A stretch of 64,000 bases of DNA, taken from NCBI RefSeq assembly GCF_018394055.1, contig NZ_CP074441.1, positions 868,001-932,000 of the forward strand, in the 5' to 3' direction. The number at the start of each line of letters is the position of its first letter. Positions within the stretch are counted from its first letter, which is position 1. Of this stretch, positions 19,384 to 28,822 are shown in pieces. The notes under the pieces are model-generated. The model was not told the origin of the DNA and did no database searches. It worked only from the letters and a program-made list of their open reading frames with translations. Both the position numbers and the translations under genes were made by a program. The stretch is from Weissella ceti. GTDB taxonomy: Bacteria; Bacillota; Bacilli; Lactobacillales; Lactobacillaceae.

Positions 19384-19750
19384 TCATTTCACGCTGCCAT
19401 TTCGTAATTAATTCTTGCGTACGTAATGTACCTAAAATCATTTGGCCATGGAATGAACGTTGTAACGAATCTAAAATCTCAAACAAACGTTCACGTCTTT
19501 CTGTGTGCGGCACTTCTGCTCCAAAAGCGAGCAAGCAGACTACAACGTTTCCATAGGCAAATTCAACGCCAATCACAGCTGAGTAATGATTAGTATCATT
19601 ATTACGCCATAACAATAATTGACGATCTTTAGGATTTGATTCATACCAAGCAAATTCACGTTGTGCTCGATGGAATTCACGAAAACGTGGCAAATAAGAC
19701 AAAAGCCCAATCGCGATTTTTTCTTGATCTTTTTTGACAATATTCAACAT
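19376..19750 (-). CDS. ribT: RibT-like GNAT-fold protein
   Basis: 124 residues, beginning MLNIVKKDQEKIAIGLLSYLP, with a central beta-rich core (SAVIGVEFAYGNVVVCLLAF) and RRERLFEILDSL helix compatible with a short acetyltransferase fold; no obvious acetyl-CoA loop. Named chiefly from place: ribT precedes scpA-scpB in Bacillus and many lactobacilli. No riboflavin biosynthesis genes accompany it here. Function in the family is unclear. Confidence 0.65.
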   Translation of the reverse strand: MLNIVKKDQEKIAIGLLSYLPRFREFHRAQREFAWYESNPKDRQLLLWRNNDTNHYSAVIGVEFAYGNVVVCLLAFGAEVPHTERRERLFEILDSLQRSFHGQMILGTLRTQELITKWQREMND

Positions 19751-19772
19751 CGACGTTTTCTCCTTTTCAACA

Positions 19773-20678
19773 TTAAGCCCGTGGATGACTTTGATTGTAG
19801 ACTTGCGTTAAACGCTTGTCTGAAATATGTGTATAAATCTGGGTTGTTGAGATGTCCGCATGCCCCAACAATTCTTGAACAATACGTAAATCAGCCCCAT
19901 TTTCTAAAATATGCGTCGCAAATGAATGACGCAGCGTGTGCGGTGACACTTCCTTAGTGATACCAGCTTGGTTTACCCATTGTTTAATTAACTTCCACAC
20001 ACCTTGGCGGGTCAACTGACGCCCATGATCATTCAAGAAAACAATCTTTGGATCTTGTTGTTTGCCTTGCAGTGGACGTGCTTCATTAATATAACGCGTT
20101 AACCATTTAGCGGCGATATCACCAATAGGAATAATACGTTCCTTGTCCCCTTTACCAAGCGTCTTAATTAAACCTAAGTCTAAATGTAAATCATCTAATT
20201 TCAGATTAACAAGTTCGCTGACACGTAAACCAGTCGCATACATCACTTCTAACATCGTACGATTACGCAAACCTAATCGTGTATTCGTATCTGGTAATGC
20301 TAAAAGATCATCAACCTCACTGGTTGTTAATACAGCTGGTAAGTGTTGCGCTTTCTTCGGCGGATCAACATGCTCCATTGGATTCATCGTGACCCAACCA
20401 GATTCCAATGCAAACTGAAAGAATTTACGGAGCGTTGAAACCATATGAATGATTGAATTACGTGCCTTGCCTTGGTCATCTAGTTCTTTCAAGAAATCCA
20501 TGACGAGAAAACGATCAACGTCACTTAATGATAATTTTTTATCTTGTAAGAATTTGAAGAATTTTACTAAATCTTGTTGATACGACAATTTAGTGTTTTG
20601 TGATAATCCACGTTCAACTGTTAGATAGTGTAGATAATCCATCAGTTGATCTTGGAATGGTCCGACATCAATTTTCAT
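19773..20678 (-). CDS. xerD: Site-specific tyrosine recombinase XerD
   Basis: 301 residues, the XerD length. N-terminal SAM-like core-binding domain with LMDYLHYLTVERGLSQNT; catalytic domain with all residues: Arg in ATGLRVSELVNL, Lys in TLGKGDKER, HTLRHSFATH, LLGHADISTTQ and Tyr in IYTHIS. It resolves chromosome dimers at dif. Useful contrast to the recombinase at 42.8-43.7 kb, which lacks the first Arg. Leads the operon with ribT-like, scpA, scpB and rluB. Confidence 0.95.
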   Translation of the reverse strand: MKIDVGPFQDQLMDYLHYLTVERGLSQNTKLSYQQDLVKFFKFLQDKKLSLSDVDRFLVMDFLKELDDQGKARNSIIHMVSTLRKFFQFALESGWVTMNPMEHVDPPKKAQHLPAVLTTSEVDDLLALPDTNTRLGLRNRTMLEVMYATGLRVSELVNLKLDDLHLDLGLIKTLGKGDKERIIPIGDIAAKWLTRYINEARPLQGKQQDPKIVFLNDHGRQLTRQGVWKLIKQWVNQAGITKEVSPHTLRHSFATHILENGADLRIVQELLGHADISTTQIYTHISDKRLTQVYNQSHPRA

Positions 20679-20736
20679 GATTTTCTACTCCCTTCTAACA
20701 TTGTCGTTAACCTTGATGGATTAACGTGACTGGTGC

Positions 20737-21609
20737 TTAGTTTTCTTCAGTTTCAACCAAGTGTAGTCCGTCTTCATCTTGTGTAATCTTACGTTGCTTG
20801 TACAAAGTACCAACGGCACGCTTGAATTGTGACTTAGACATTCCAAAGTAACGAGAAATCAACTTAGGTTCTGACTTGTCATTATATGGCAATGTGTGTG
20901 TTGCTGAACGTTCTAACAACGTCAAAATCATTTGTGCGTCTTCACCCAACACTTCCAAGTTACGTGGACGCATTGATAGGTTCAAGTTTCCGTCTTCACG
21001 AACACCGATAACACGTACATCTACTTCTTCACCAAGACGTGGTTCGCGGTTACGTTCACTTGGGTGGATAAATCCTAATTGGTAATGTTCTGTAATAACC
21101 AAAGTTCCAACCATCTTCAAACGGTAAACTGTGGCCTTAACATTTTGATTACGCATGTATGGCTTTGCAGGCACACGGATAGCTTGCATCACTTCACCTG
21201 AACCAAGTTCTGCCCATAGACGATCCTTGTTGTCGATACGCAATGTCACCATCAACTTGTCACCACGTTGTGGCCACAATTCCTTGATCGTTGGCAATTC
21301 ATCAAGTGACAAAGCCAAGTCCTTGTTTGGCAAACCAATATCAACGAAGACACCAAGGTCACGACGGATATCAGTCACAGTTCCCCAAGCATAGTGTCCT
21401 AGGCGAACGTCTGGGACATTCTTTGTAATTTGTAATTGATGACGATCATTTTCGTAAGCAAAACCTGTCACCATCCCCCCAATCTTTAGGGGCTTTTCTA
21501 ATTCGCGCTTGTCAATGGCATATGTAACTCCATCAACTTGAGCGAAGAAATCCATATCATTTTCATCTGTAACGGTTGCGGTGATAATTTCACCAACTGT
21601 GTGAGCCAT
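20737..21609 (-). CDS. cvfB: CvfB-family S1 RNA-binding protein
   Basis: 290 residues: three S1-like domains (about 5-60, 65-130, 145-210; GTVTDIRRDLGVFVDIGL in the second) and a C-terminal winged helix (GMSKSQFKRAVGTLYKQRKI). Family members (Staphylococcus CvfB, Bacillus YitL) bind RNA and affect virulence-type gene expression. The frame starts eight codons earlier, but AGGAGG sits just before the ATG at 21609. Upstream of xerD, on the same strand. Confidence 0.9.
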   Translation of the reverse strand: MAHTVGEIITATVTDENDMDFFAQVDGVTYAIDKRELEKPLKIGGMVTGFAYENDRHQLQITKNVPDVRLGHYAWGTVTDIRRDLGVFVDIGLPNKDLALSLDELPTIKELWPQRGDKLMVTLRIDNKDRLWAELGSGEVMQAIRVPAKPYMRNQNVKATVYRLKMVGTLVITEHYQLGFIHPSERNREPRLGEEVDVRVIGVREDGNLNLSMRPRNLEVLGEDAQMILTLLERSATHTLPYNDKSEPKLISRYFGMSKSQFKRAVGTLYKQRKITQDEDGLHLVETEEN

Positions 21610-21814
21610 AGGGTTCCTCCTTGCAGGCGTCATACGCCAACTTGCATAGTTTCAATTAGTTTTATTCTAACAGATTTTACGGTGTGATTGGGAATTTATA
21701 TGCTTAAACATGTGACTTATCAAAAAACAGTATTTCTTTTTCTGCTTATTCTTTTATACGCAGGAACATGCTAAAATAATCAGCATACACAAACGTGATA
21801 AGGAGATTTATATT

Positions 21815-22363
21815 ATGTACGCAGTTGCAATGGAGCCACAAGTTTTGATCGACATTCTTGTTGGTGCTAAGAAGGGTGTTATCTACAACTTCACTACCGA
21901 ACACCGTGGAGACTTGTTGGTGACTTCATACGCTTTGAAGGAAGCTGGTCTACCATCAAGCATGGCCGGAGCCGTGGTTCAACTTGAAGAAATCGAAGAA
22001 ACTGAAGATGGTTACATCTGGAAGTTCAACCCAGCCGTTAAGTTGATCCGTCCTTTCAAGGTTCGCGGAACAATGGAAATTTTCGAAATCGAAGACGACC
22101 TAATCAATGTTGAACCAACAAACTGGTTCAACATTGATGAAGAAAACGCTGGTCACGAAAAGATCAACGCTTGGATTGAAAGCTACTTGGCTGACCACCC
22201 AGAAATTGACTACATCCCTCGTGCCGATATTCCTGATGATATCGCTGAATTGGCTAAGTCATTTGATGACTGGCGTGAAGCATACCTAAAGATGATCTAT
22301 GCACCAACTAAGGATCAAAAGAAGGAATTCCGTCAAAAGCGTTACGACGTTGAAGATAAGTAA
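21815..22363 (+). CDS. Conserved hypothetical acidic protein
   Basis: 182 residues, acidic, soluble, no signal or membrane segment. Starts MYAVAMEPQVLIDILVGAKKG and ends FRQKRYDVEDK. One of the few plus-strand genes. AAGGAG precedes the ATG, codons are strongly biased to those of highly expressed genes here (CGT, AAG, GAA, GGT), and a terminator follows, so it is probably abundant. I recognise no domain. Confidence 0.75.
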   Translation: MYAVAMEPQVLIDILVGAKKGVIYNFTTEHRGDLLVTSYALKEAGLPSSMAGAVVQLEEIEETEDGYIWKFNPAVKLIRPFKVRGTMEIFEIEDDLINVEPTNWFNIDEENAGHEKINAWIESYLADHPEIDYIPRADIPDDIAELAKSFDDWREAYLKMIYAPTKDQKKEFRQKRYDVEDK

Positions 22364-22379
22364 TTACTTCAAAAAACAC

Positions 22380-22417
22380 AAAACCCGGTTATCTGAGTTA
22401 TCAGACGACCGGGTTTT
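22380..22417. terminator. Bidirectional terminator between convergent genes
   Basis: AAACCCGGT (22381-22389) pairs with ACCGGGTTT (22408-22416); T-rich on both exits (TTTTATTG and TTTTGTGTTTTTTG). Serves the plus-strand acidic protein gene and the minus-strand glycerophosphotransferase gene. Confidence 0.8.
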
Positions 22418-22457
22418 ATTGTGTACTTATTTTTATAGCGCCCATTCGAATACTGAC

Positions 22458-23618
22458 TTAAATCAATTCATTTAAAATGCGCTTAATTGTGTCTTTTCTT
22501 TGCCAAGGATTAAATTTCTCATTAAACTCAGCAAGTACTTGAGTGTCGAAATCATTAGCTTTGACAGCCTCTAACATCTCGATTTCAGATGTGTGAATTT
22601 TATTTGGTAAGTCATGCTTAACGTCTAGATAAAAGCCACGTAATTGATTTTTGTATTTATCAAAATCATACATGTAAAAATAAATCGGACGTCCTAACAA
22701 GGCGTAATCAAAGAAAACACTTGAGTAGTCCGTAATTAAAACGTCACTCATGATATATAGATCGTTAATCTCCGCTCCAGCATCAATTTCTTGTACGAAA
22801 TCAGTCATATGCGAAATATCTGTATCTACTTGTTTAATGAAATAATGTGGCTTAAAGACCACATAGTACTCATCCCCTAACAATTCACGCCATAGTTTAA
22901 AATTAACTTCCAAACTACAATTAGTGCCATCATCCGAGGCATCATCACGATAAGTTGGGGCATATAAAATCACTTTTTTATCCTGCGGAATATTATATCG
23001 CCCACGCAATTCAGCTTTTTCATCCGTTGTTGCATCAATTAACCGTTGATTACGCGGTAGGCCAGCTTGAATAACAGGTTTATCTTGATACATAAAAGCA
23101 GATCTAAAAATCGACTCAGTATAAGGACTGTAAGCTAATAGATAATCCCATCGTTCACTCTCTATTTCATACCCACGGATCATATTTTTATAAGACGTTT
23201 GCCCGTTAGTAAAGACATTATTTGATTGATTAATATCATCTGCCAAACGTTTCAATGGCGTTCCATGCCATGTTTGTAGATAAATTTGATCATCTTTTTT
23301 ATACAGATAGTCTGGCATGCGAGCATTAAACACCCAATACTTAGCCTTTAAAAGATAGTAAAAGTATTTCAATGTCTTTGTACGTACGACTGTCGCTGCT
23401 GGTATCGTAACATCTACGCCTTTCTTCAGAGCAAAGACAAATGTAAAATCAGTATATTGTGTATCTGATTTCATATACTCAAACATTGCACGAGGACTAT
23501 CTGAATAGCCACGCCCATCAAAGCTTGAAAAGATAATCATGCGCTTATCTTTTCGAATAAACTTTGCCCATATTTTTAATGTATTTTGCCAAGCACCTTT
23601 GGCTTTTTGCTTCCACAT
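22458..23618 (-). CDS. CDP-glycerol:glycerophosphate glycerophosphotransferase (TagB/TarB-like)
   Basis: 386 residues, essentially only the catalytic domain: MIIFSSFDGRGYSDSPRAMFEYM (opening strand-loop of the family), YLQTWHGTPLKRLA, QAGLPRNQRL, ILYAPTYRDD, VVFKPHYF, TDYSSVFFDYALLGRPIYF and CKNQLRGFY-like text near the end (here KYKNQLRGFYLD). Adds glycerol-phosphate units to a lipid-linked teichoic acid primer or chain. Single-gene unit with its own terminator, separate from the 1-8.6 kb glycan operon but of the same chemistry. Confidence 0.88.
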   Translation of the reverse strand: MWKQKAKGAWQNTLKIWAKFIRKDKRMIIFSSFDGRGYSDSPRAMFEYMKSDTQYTDFTFVFALKKGVDVTIPAATVVRTKTLKYFYYLLKAKYWVFNARMPDYLYKKDDQIYLQTWHGTPLKRLADDINQSNNVFTNGQTSYKNMIRGYEIESERWDYLLAYSPYTESIFRSAFMYQDKPVIQAGLPRNQRLIDATTDEKAELRGRYNIPQDKKVILYAPTYRDDASDDGTNCSLEVNFKLWRELLGDEYYVVFKPHYFIKQVDTDISHMTDFVQEIDAGAEINDLYIMSDVLITDYSSVFFDYALLGRPIYFYMYDFDKYKNQLRGFYLDVKHDLPNKIHTSEIEMLEAVKANDFDTQVLAEFNEKFNPWQRKDTIKRILNELI

Positions 23619-23760
23619 ATATCTTTTCCCACTCTCAGAATCTAGCCTCTAAATCTTTTTAATTTTATCAATTGTCGCCAGCTAAGTCAAACTAACTACC
23701 TGTTAGAACAAGCGATATAGTGCCACTTCAGCGCTACTTTATCATAATATTCGTCAATAT

Positions 23761-23818
23761 AAAAATACCCTGACCATCTATCGATTAATATCGACTTTTG
23801 ACTAGTCAGGGTATTTTT
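23761..23818 (-). terminator. Terminator of the glp operon
   Basis: Fourteen-base arms AAAAATACCCTGAC / GTCAGGGTATTTTT (23761-23774 with 23805-23818) around a 30-base loop with a small inner hairpin; T-run on the minus strand. Confidence 0.85.
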
Positions 23819-23824
23819 TAAGTT

Positions 23825-24523
23825 TTAAGCAGCCTTGTCAGTCAAGAAGTAACGATCGATTCCAACCGCAATCAATGTTCCAACAAATGGTGCTGTAAGG
23901 TATAGCCATACTGATGATAGTGCTTCCCCACCAGCGAACAAAGCTGGGAACAATGAACGAACTGGGTTCATTGAGGCACCAGTCAAGTTACCACCAACCA
24001 TAACCAAAACGAAGATTGTCAATCCAACTACCACTGCGCCTTGGGCACCGTTAACGCCTAGCTTGTCGTTGTTTAGTACCAAGACGGCAATCAACAAGAT
24101 CGTTGTTAGGACAACTTCAGTTAGGAAGGCCATTCCAACGCTTAAGTTAGGAAATACAGTCGCATTCAAGTTGTTAGCTGCGACACCGGCTGACCAGCTC
24201 AAACCAGTGTTGGCTAGAACTGACTTGTATGTTGCAACAAGTAGCAATTCACCAATCAAACCACCAGCTAGTTGTGCAACAAGATATTGTCCAGCTTCTT
24301 TACCAGGCATACGCTTAGTCAAGAACATCATTAGCGTTACGGCTGGGTTAAAGTGTGCGCCAGACATGGGGCCGAATGTGTAGACCAAGACCGCTAGCAT
24401 CAATCCCCAACCCATGGCTGGGCCAAGTAGATCTGTGTAAGGTCCACCAAAGACAACCAATCCAGTTCCAAGATAAATCAATAAGGCTGTTCCAACGAAC
24501 TCACCAAACATTTTTAAACGCAT
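23825..24523 (-). CDS. glpF: Glycerol uptake facilitator / aquaporin (MIP family)
   Basis: 232 residues, six membrane helices. First pore motif GAHFNPAVTL is standard; the second reads GASMNPVRSLFPALF, with Val in place of the Ala of NPA. Facilitates diffusion of glycerol (and possibly dihydroxyacetone, water) inward. It is last in the operon glpK-glpO-tpi-glpF; its ATG overlaps the tpi stop codon (TAATG), with AAAGGGTG upstream. Pore specificity cannot be deduced. Confidence 0.92.
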   Translation of the reverse strand: MRLKMFGEFVGTALLIYLGTGLVVFGGPYTDLLGPAMGWGLMLAVLVYTFGPMSGAHFNPAVTLMMFLTKRMPGKEAGQYLVAQLAGGLIGELLLVATYKSVLANTGLSWSAGVAANNLNATVFPNLSVGMAFLTEVVLTTILLIAVLVLNNDKLGVNGAQGAVVVGLTIFVLVMVGGNLTGASMNPVRSLFPALFAGGEALSSVWLYLTAPFVGTLIAVGIDRYFLTDKAA

Positions 24524-25311
24524 TATAGGTCACCCTTTTCTTTTGTGCTGACGACAGCATCGTCAATCATTTGTAAGAAGTTATCTGGATTTAGAGAAGC
24601 ACGTCCAATCAACAATCCGTCGATGTTAGGTTGCTTCATGATTTCAGCAGCGTTATCAGGTGTTACCGCTCCACCATATTGAATACGGATCTTATCAGCG
24701 ACTTCTTGTGTGAACAAGATCGCCAATGAAGCACGGATAACCTTTGCTGAGTGTTCGATGACATCCATTGTTGGTGCTTCACTACCACCAATGGCCCAAG
24801 CAGGTTCGTAAGCAATGACAATCTTGTCTGCCTTCGTACGGTCAATACCAGCCAACGCAACCGCGATTTCAGTCAACGGTGGCATTTCGATGTCACTTGG
24901 GTTGTAACGAGTAGTATCTTCAGCAATCGCGATAATTGGTGTTAGCCCATTACGCAATGCAGCAGCAACCTTCAACCCAACAGTTCCATTTGTTTCCTTA
25001 AACATCTTACGACGTTCGTAGTGACCAATGATGGCTCCATGAACACCGATGTCAGCCAACGCAGCTGGTGATGTTTCACCAGTGTATGATCCTTCATCAG
25101 CCCAGTGCGTGTTTTCGGAGAACACTTGTACTGGTTCTTCAGAAGTTTCTGCAGCAACAACCATTTCGTGCAAGAAGATATCTTGCGCCGCGATTCCCAC
25201 TTCGATGACGTCTGATTCTGGCAACTTGCCTTCGATTGCACGCAAGAAGTCATGTACTTCAGCGGCTTGCTTGTTTGTCTTCCAATTCCCAACAATGAAC
25301 GGTACTCTCAT
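24523..25311 (-). CDS. tpiA: Divergent triosephosphate isomerase in the glycerol operon
   Basis: 262 residues, slightly longer than the usual 250. TIM barrel with the catalytic trio present: Lys in GNWKTN (residues 8-13), His in GHYERR, Glu in AYEPAWAIGG; the phosphate-binding YGGA is kept. Departures: Tyr where the family has Ser after the catalytic His, ENTHW for the QN-x-H core, Ala for the conserved Cys of the CVGET strand, and loop 6 GGSEAPT. It probably converts DHAP from GlpO to glyceraldehyde-3-phosphate, or a relative of that reaction. A standard glycolytic copy is expected elsewhere. Confidence 0.85.
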   Translation of the reverse strand: MRVPFIVGNWKTNKQAAEVHDFLRAIEGKLPESDVIEVGIAAQDIFLHEMVVAAETSEEPVQVFSENTHWADEGSYTGETSPAALADIGVHGAIIGHYERRKMFKETNGTVGLKVAAALRNGLTPIIAIAEDTTRYNPSDIEMPPLTEIAVALAGIDRTKADKIVIAYEPAWAIGGSEAPTMDVIEHSAKVIRASLAILFTQEVADKIRIQYGGAVTPDNAAEIMKQPNIDGLLIGRASLNPDNFLQMIDDAVVSTKEKGDL

Positions 25312-25328
25312 AATCCAATCACCCTTTT

Positions 25329-27131
25329 CTATGCTTCCTTTAGGTACGCCAATTGTGCTTCACCACGCAATTGGTAGTACTCTTGTTTCATGTTTTCAGT
25401 AGTGTCTGCTGACCAGTCCAACTGCTTGGCCATTTCAGCAATCACCGCTGCTTCAATTTGATCTGTAATTTCTGAATGGAACAACAAGAAGTTCGTACGA
25501 CGTAGCATGAAGTCGATTGGTCGCATAACCATTTCGTTTTCAAGTGCGTAGTGCAACATGCTTGTTTGGGCCAAAGTCAATCCTTCAGCAATTTCGCCAC
25601 TTTCAACATACTTCAAGACTTCTGGCACGTTAGAACCATACAAGTTCGCCATCATCTTGGCTTCGTCTTCTGGCAAGCCAGCGTCAACCAATGTCTTGGT
25701 GTAAGCGTCCATTGTTTCATCAACAGCCATATGGTCGAAATGTCCACCTGAGATTGCATACTTAGTTGAATCAACTAGTGATACCTTCACCCCAAATTCA
25801 GTGGCCAACAACTTAGCAACTTCCTTCATGGCGTCTGATCCCATCAAACGGTAGTCAGTCAACTTTCCACCAGAAACGTTAACCATGCCGTAATCAACCT
25901 TGATTTCAAAGCCACGAGAGACGCTTGAAGCGGCCTTGCCACCCTTGCTCAATTCAGCCATTGTTGCATCAACGGCATCACGTTCGACATCGTGGTTGAA
26001 GTATTCGTTCAAGACAGTTTGCAATTCACGTAGACCGTCATCATCAACAGTCTTCTTTTGTGTATTACCATTGTAATCACCAGCTCCAATCAATGGACGA
26101 AGACCTGCCCAACTAGCTTGGATATCATCAATGGTTAGGTTAGCACCGTCGAAACGGTTGTTGATAGCCTTCAATAGGTAATCAACATCAGCTTGTTCAA
26201 CCTTTGGATGTGTGTAATCACCCTTAAAGTCAGTGTCAGTTGTTCCAAAGTAAGTCTTACCTTCACGTGGAATAACGAACAACATACGACCGTCTTGGTA
26301 ACCTGAGTCAAAGTAGACAGTGTCTGGCACTGACAAACGGCTTGAGTCAACAACCAAGTGCACACCCTTTGTTGGGCGAATCTTTTGTTGTTCTTGTGTA
26401 TCAGCCAAACGTAGCACCTTGTCATACCAAGGACCACCAGCGTTCACAACAACCTTCGCTTGAATCTTGAATGTTTCACCACTCACTTGATCTTGAACCG
26501 TTACCAACTTACCATCATCAGTTTCGCTAATGTCGATAGCCTTAACTTGGCTCACGGCCAAAGCACCATCTGCAGAAGCTTGCTTGATGTTTTCAATTGT
26601 TAGACGCGCGTCATTGTTTTGGTAATCCAAGTAAACTGCCAAACCTAGCAAGTTTTCTTGTTTTAGGTTCGGCACGTATTCCGCTACTTCATCCGCAGAC
26701 AATAGCTTGTGCGCGTATGGGCTTTCACGTGGCACAGCGGCCAACTTGTCGTACAATTCCATCGCAATCTTGGCACTAAATGGGCTGAAAGTTGCTTCAC
26801 TGTCGTTATACAAAGGCATCAACATACGTGATGGACGTGGAATGTGTGGCGCAATACGTTGAATACGCGCACGTTCACTAACTGTGTCAGCCACAACGTC
26901 GACGTCAAAGGTCTTCAAGTAACGAATTCCACCGTGGACCAATTTCGTTGAACGACTACTTGTTCCTTCAGCGAAGTCTTGCATTTCGACCAAACCAGTC
27001 TTCAAGTTAGAAGCAGCTGATTGCATCGCAATACCGGCACCGGTGATCCCACCACCGATCACCAAGACATCTAACTTCTCGGTTTGTAATTGTTCAATCG
27101 TTTGATGACGATTTAGTGTTGATAAAGTCAT
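25329..27131 (-). CDS. glpO: Alpha-glycerophosphate oxidase/dehydrogenase (FAD)
   Basis: 600 residues. FAD-binding GxGxxG in LDVLVIGGGITGAGIA (about 17-31), then EGTSSRSTKLVHGGIRYL, GPWYDKVLR, TDTDFKGDYTHPKVEQ and the C-terminal helical domain. Oxidises glycerol-3-phosphate to DHAP; in lactic acid bacteria the electron acceptor is O2, giving hydrogen peroxide, rather than quinone. Its ATG follows the glpK stop directly, with AAGGG upstream. GlpO versus GlpD is inferred from lineage. Confidence 0.93.
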   Translation of the reverse strand: MTLSTLNRHQTIEQLQTEKLDVLVIGGGITGAGIAMQSAASNLKTGLVEMQDFAEGTSSRSTKLVHGGIRYLKTFDVDVVADTVSERARIQRIAPHIPRPSRMLMPLYNDSEATFSPFSAKIAMELYDKLAAVPRESPYAHKLLSADEVAEYVPNLKQENLLGLAVYLDYQNNDARLTIENIKQASADGALAVSQVKAIDISETDDGKLVTVQDQVSGETFKIQAKVVVNAGGPWYDKVLRLADTQEQQKIRPTKGVHLVVDSSRLSVPDTVYFDSGYQDGRMLFVIPREGKTYFGTTDTDFKGDYTHPKVEQADVDYLLKAINNRFDGANLTIDDIQASWAGLRPLIGAGDYNGNTQKKTVDDDGLRELQTVLNEYFNHDVERDAVDATMAELSKGGKAASSVSRGFEIKVDYGMVNVSGGKLTDYRLMGSDAMKEVAKLLATEFGVKVSLVDSTKYAISGGHFDHMAVDETMDAYTKTLVDAGLPEDEAKMMANLYGSNVPEVLKYVESGEIAEGLTLAQTSMLHYALENEMVMRPIDFMLRRTNFLLFHSEITDQIEAAVIAEMAKQLDWSADTTENMKQEYYQLRGEAQLAYLKEA

Positions 27132-28640
27132 TTATTTCATCCCTTTCTTAGGCTTAAAGCTTTGTGTTGCTTGAACCGCTTGTGTCCAACCTTCGTACAA
27201 GTCTTCTGCACGTTCTTGATCCATTTCAGGTTCGTAAACCTTTGAAATGGCTTGTAGAGACTTCAATTCTTCAACGTCCTTCCAGAAACCAACGGCCAAT
27301 CCAGCTAGGTAAGCTGCACCAATCGCAGTACTTTCAACGTTGGCCGCACGCTTGATTGGTACGTTCAACAAGTCAGCTTGGAATTGCATCAAGTAGTTGT
27401 TCAATGATGCTCCACCGTCGACACGGATTTCTGGTACGTCGATACCAGTTTCCTTAACCATCACGTCCACAACATCCTTACTTTGGTAAGCCAATGATTG
27501 TAGTGTGGCCTTAACGAAGTCGGCACGTGTTGTTCCACGCGTCAAACCGAAGATAGCTCCACGGGCGTCTGAGTCCCAGTATGGTGCACCCAATCCAGTA
27601 AAGGCTGGCACAACGTAAACTTCGTCGTCGTTAGTTGAGCTATATGATAGTTCTTCACTCATTGAAGTCTTTTCAATCATTTCGATTCCATCACGTAGCC
27701 ATTGCATAGCTGATCCGGCAACGAAGACTGAACCTTCCAATGCGTAAGTGACCTTACCATCAAGTCCGTATCCAATCGTTGTTAGTAGTCCGTTATCTGA
27801 GATAACTGGCTTTTCAGCCGTGTTCATCATGATAAAGGCACCGGTTCCATATGTGTTCTTAACAGTTCCAGCATCCAAGGCCAATTGTCCAAACAATGAA
27901 GCTTGTTGGTCACCAGCGATTCCGGCGATTGGCACTTCAGATCCGAAGAAGTGAACTGGCATCGCAGTTCCGTAAACTTCTGATGATGAACGAACATCTG
28001 GCAAGATAGCTGCGGGGATGTTTAGCAAGCTCATGATTTCTTCATCCCACTTTAGGTTGTGAATGTCGTACAACATTGTACGTGAAGCGTTTGTGTAGTC
28101 AGTTGCGTGAACCGCTCCACCAGTCAACTTCCATAGTAGCCATGTGTCGATTGTTCCAAACAACAAGTCTCCCTTTTCAGCTTGTTGTTGTGCACCAGGT
28201 ACAGCGTCCAAGATGTAACGAATCTTAGTAGCTGAGAAGTATGGGTCAATTGGTAGCCCAGTCTTGGCACGAATCATCTCTTCATGGCCCTTTTCACGAA
28301 GTGCTTCAGCGATGTCGCTTGTTTGACGTGATTGCCAAACGATTGCCTTGTGGATTGGCAAACCGGTTTCCTTATCCCAAATAACAGTTGTTTCACGTTG
28401 GTTAGTAATTCCAACTCCGGCGATGTCATCAGGTTGGATACCTGATTGAATCAATGCAGTGGCGATGACCGCTTGAACTGCAATCCAAATTTCGTTCGCA
28501 TCTTGTTCAACCCATCCAGCATGTGGATAGAACATTGTAATTTCACGTTGTGCACGTGTCACTACCTCTCCCTTTTGATCATAAATAACCGCACGTGTAC
28601 TACTTGTTCCCTCGTCAATTGTTAGAATGTACTTTGCCAT
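27132..28640 (-). CDS. glpK: Glycerol kinase
   Basis: 502 residues, full length. [18 protein letters not shown] (phosphate 1), [46 protein letters not shown] (FGGY signature region), [10 protein letters not shown], and [17 protein letters not shown] with the [13 protein letters not shown] end. ATP-dependent phosphorylation of glycerol. AAGGAG precedes the ATG. First gene of the operon; a cre site lies 37 bases upstream of the start. Confidence 0.97.
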   Translation of the reverse strand: MAKYILTIDEGTSSTRAVIYDQKGEVVTRAQREITMFYPHAGWVEQDANEIWIAVQAVIATALIQSGIQPDDIAGVGITNQRETTVIWDKETGLPIHKAIVWQSRQTSDIAEALREKGHEEMIRAKTGLPIDPYFSATKIRYILDAVPGAQQQAEKGDLLFGTIDTWLLWKLTGGAVHATDYTNASRTMLYDIHNLKWDEEIMSLLNIPAAILPDVRSSSEVYGTAMPVHFFGSEVPIAGIAGDQQASLFGQLALDAGTVKNTYGTGAFIMMNTAEKPVISDNGLLTTIGYGLDGKVTYALEGSVFVAGSAMQWLRDGIEMIEKTSMSEELSYSSTNDDEVYVVPAFTGLGAPYWDSDARGAIFGLTRGTTRADFVKATLQSLAYQSKDVVDVMVKETGIDVPEIRVDGGASLNNYLMQFQADLLNVPIKRAANVESTAIGAAYLAGLAVGFWKDVEELKSLQAISKVYEPEMDQERAEDLYEGWTQAVQATQSFKPKKGMK

Positions 28641-28676
28641 GGTTTTTACTCTCCTTAAGTTTCCCTGTCGCGTAAA

Positions 28677-28690
28677 TGTAAACGCTTTCT
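28677..28690. promoter_or_regulatory. CcpA cre site of the glp operon
   Basis: TGTAAACGCTTTCT matches the catabolite-responsive element consensus TGWNANCGNTNWCA at all but the last base. It lies between glpK and the divergent regulator gene, so carbon catabolite repression of glycerol use is expected. Confidence 0.78.
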
Positions 28691-28745
28691 TTTTTCTATA
28701 TGCTTATCTTAAGTTAGAAATAATGTTTTGGGAATAGAATGATTT

Positions 28746-28772
28746 CACAAAGAATTTTGTGCATTTGCACAA
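28746..28772. promoter_or_regulatory. Overlapping palindromes, candidate operator
   Basis: TTGTGCA-TT-TGCACAA (28757-28772) is a perfect 7-base inverted repeat, and CACAAA/TTTGTG (28746-28751 with 28756-28761) overlaps it. It sits between the divergent glpK and CdaR-like genes and may be the site of that regulator. Confidence 0.5.
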
Positions 28773-28822
28773 CTAACCTTGTTGTCACTTTTGCTGAAAA
28801 ACTCCTGAAAGGACGTCAGACC

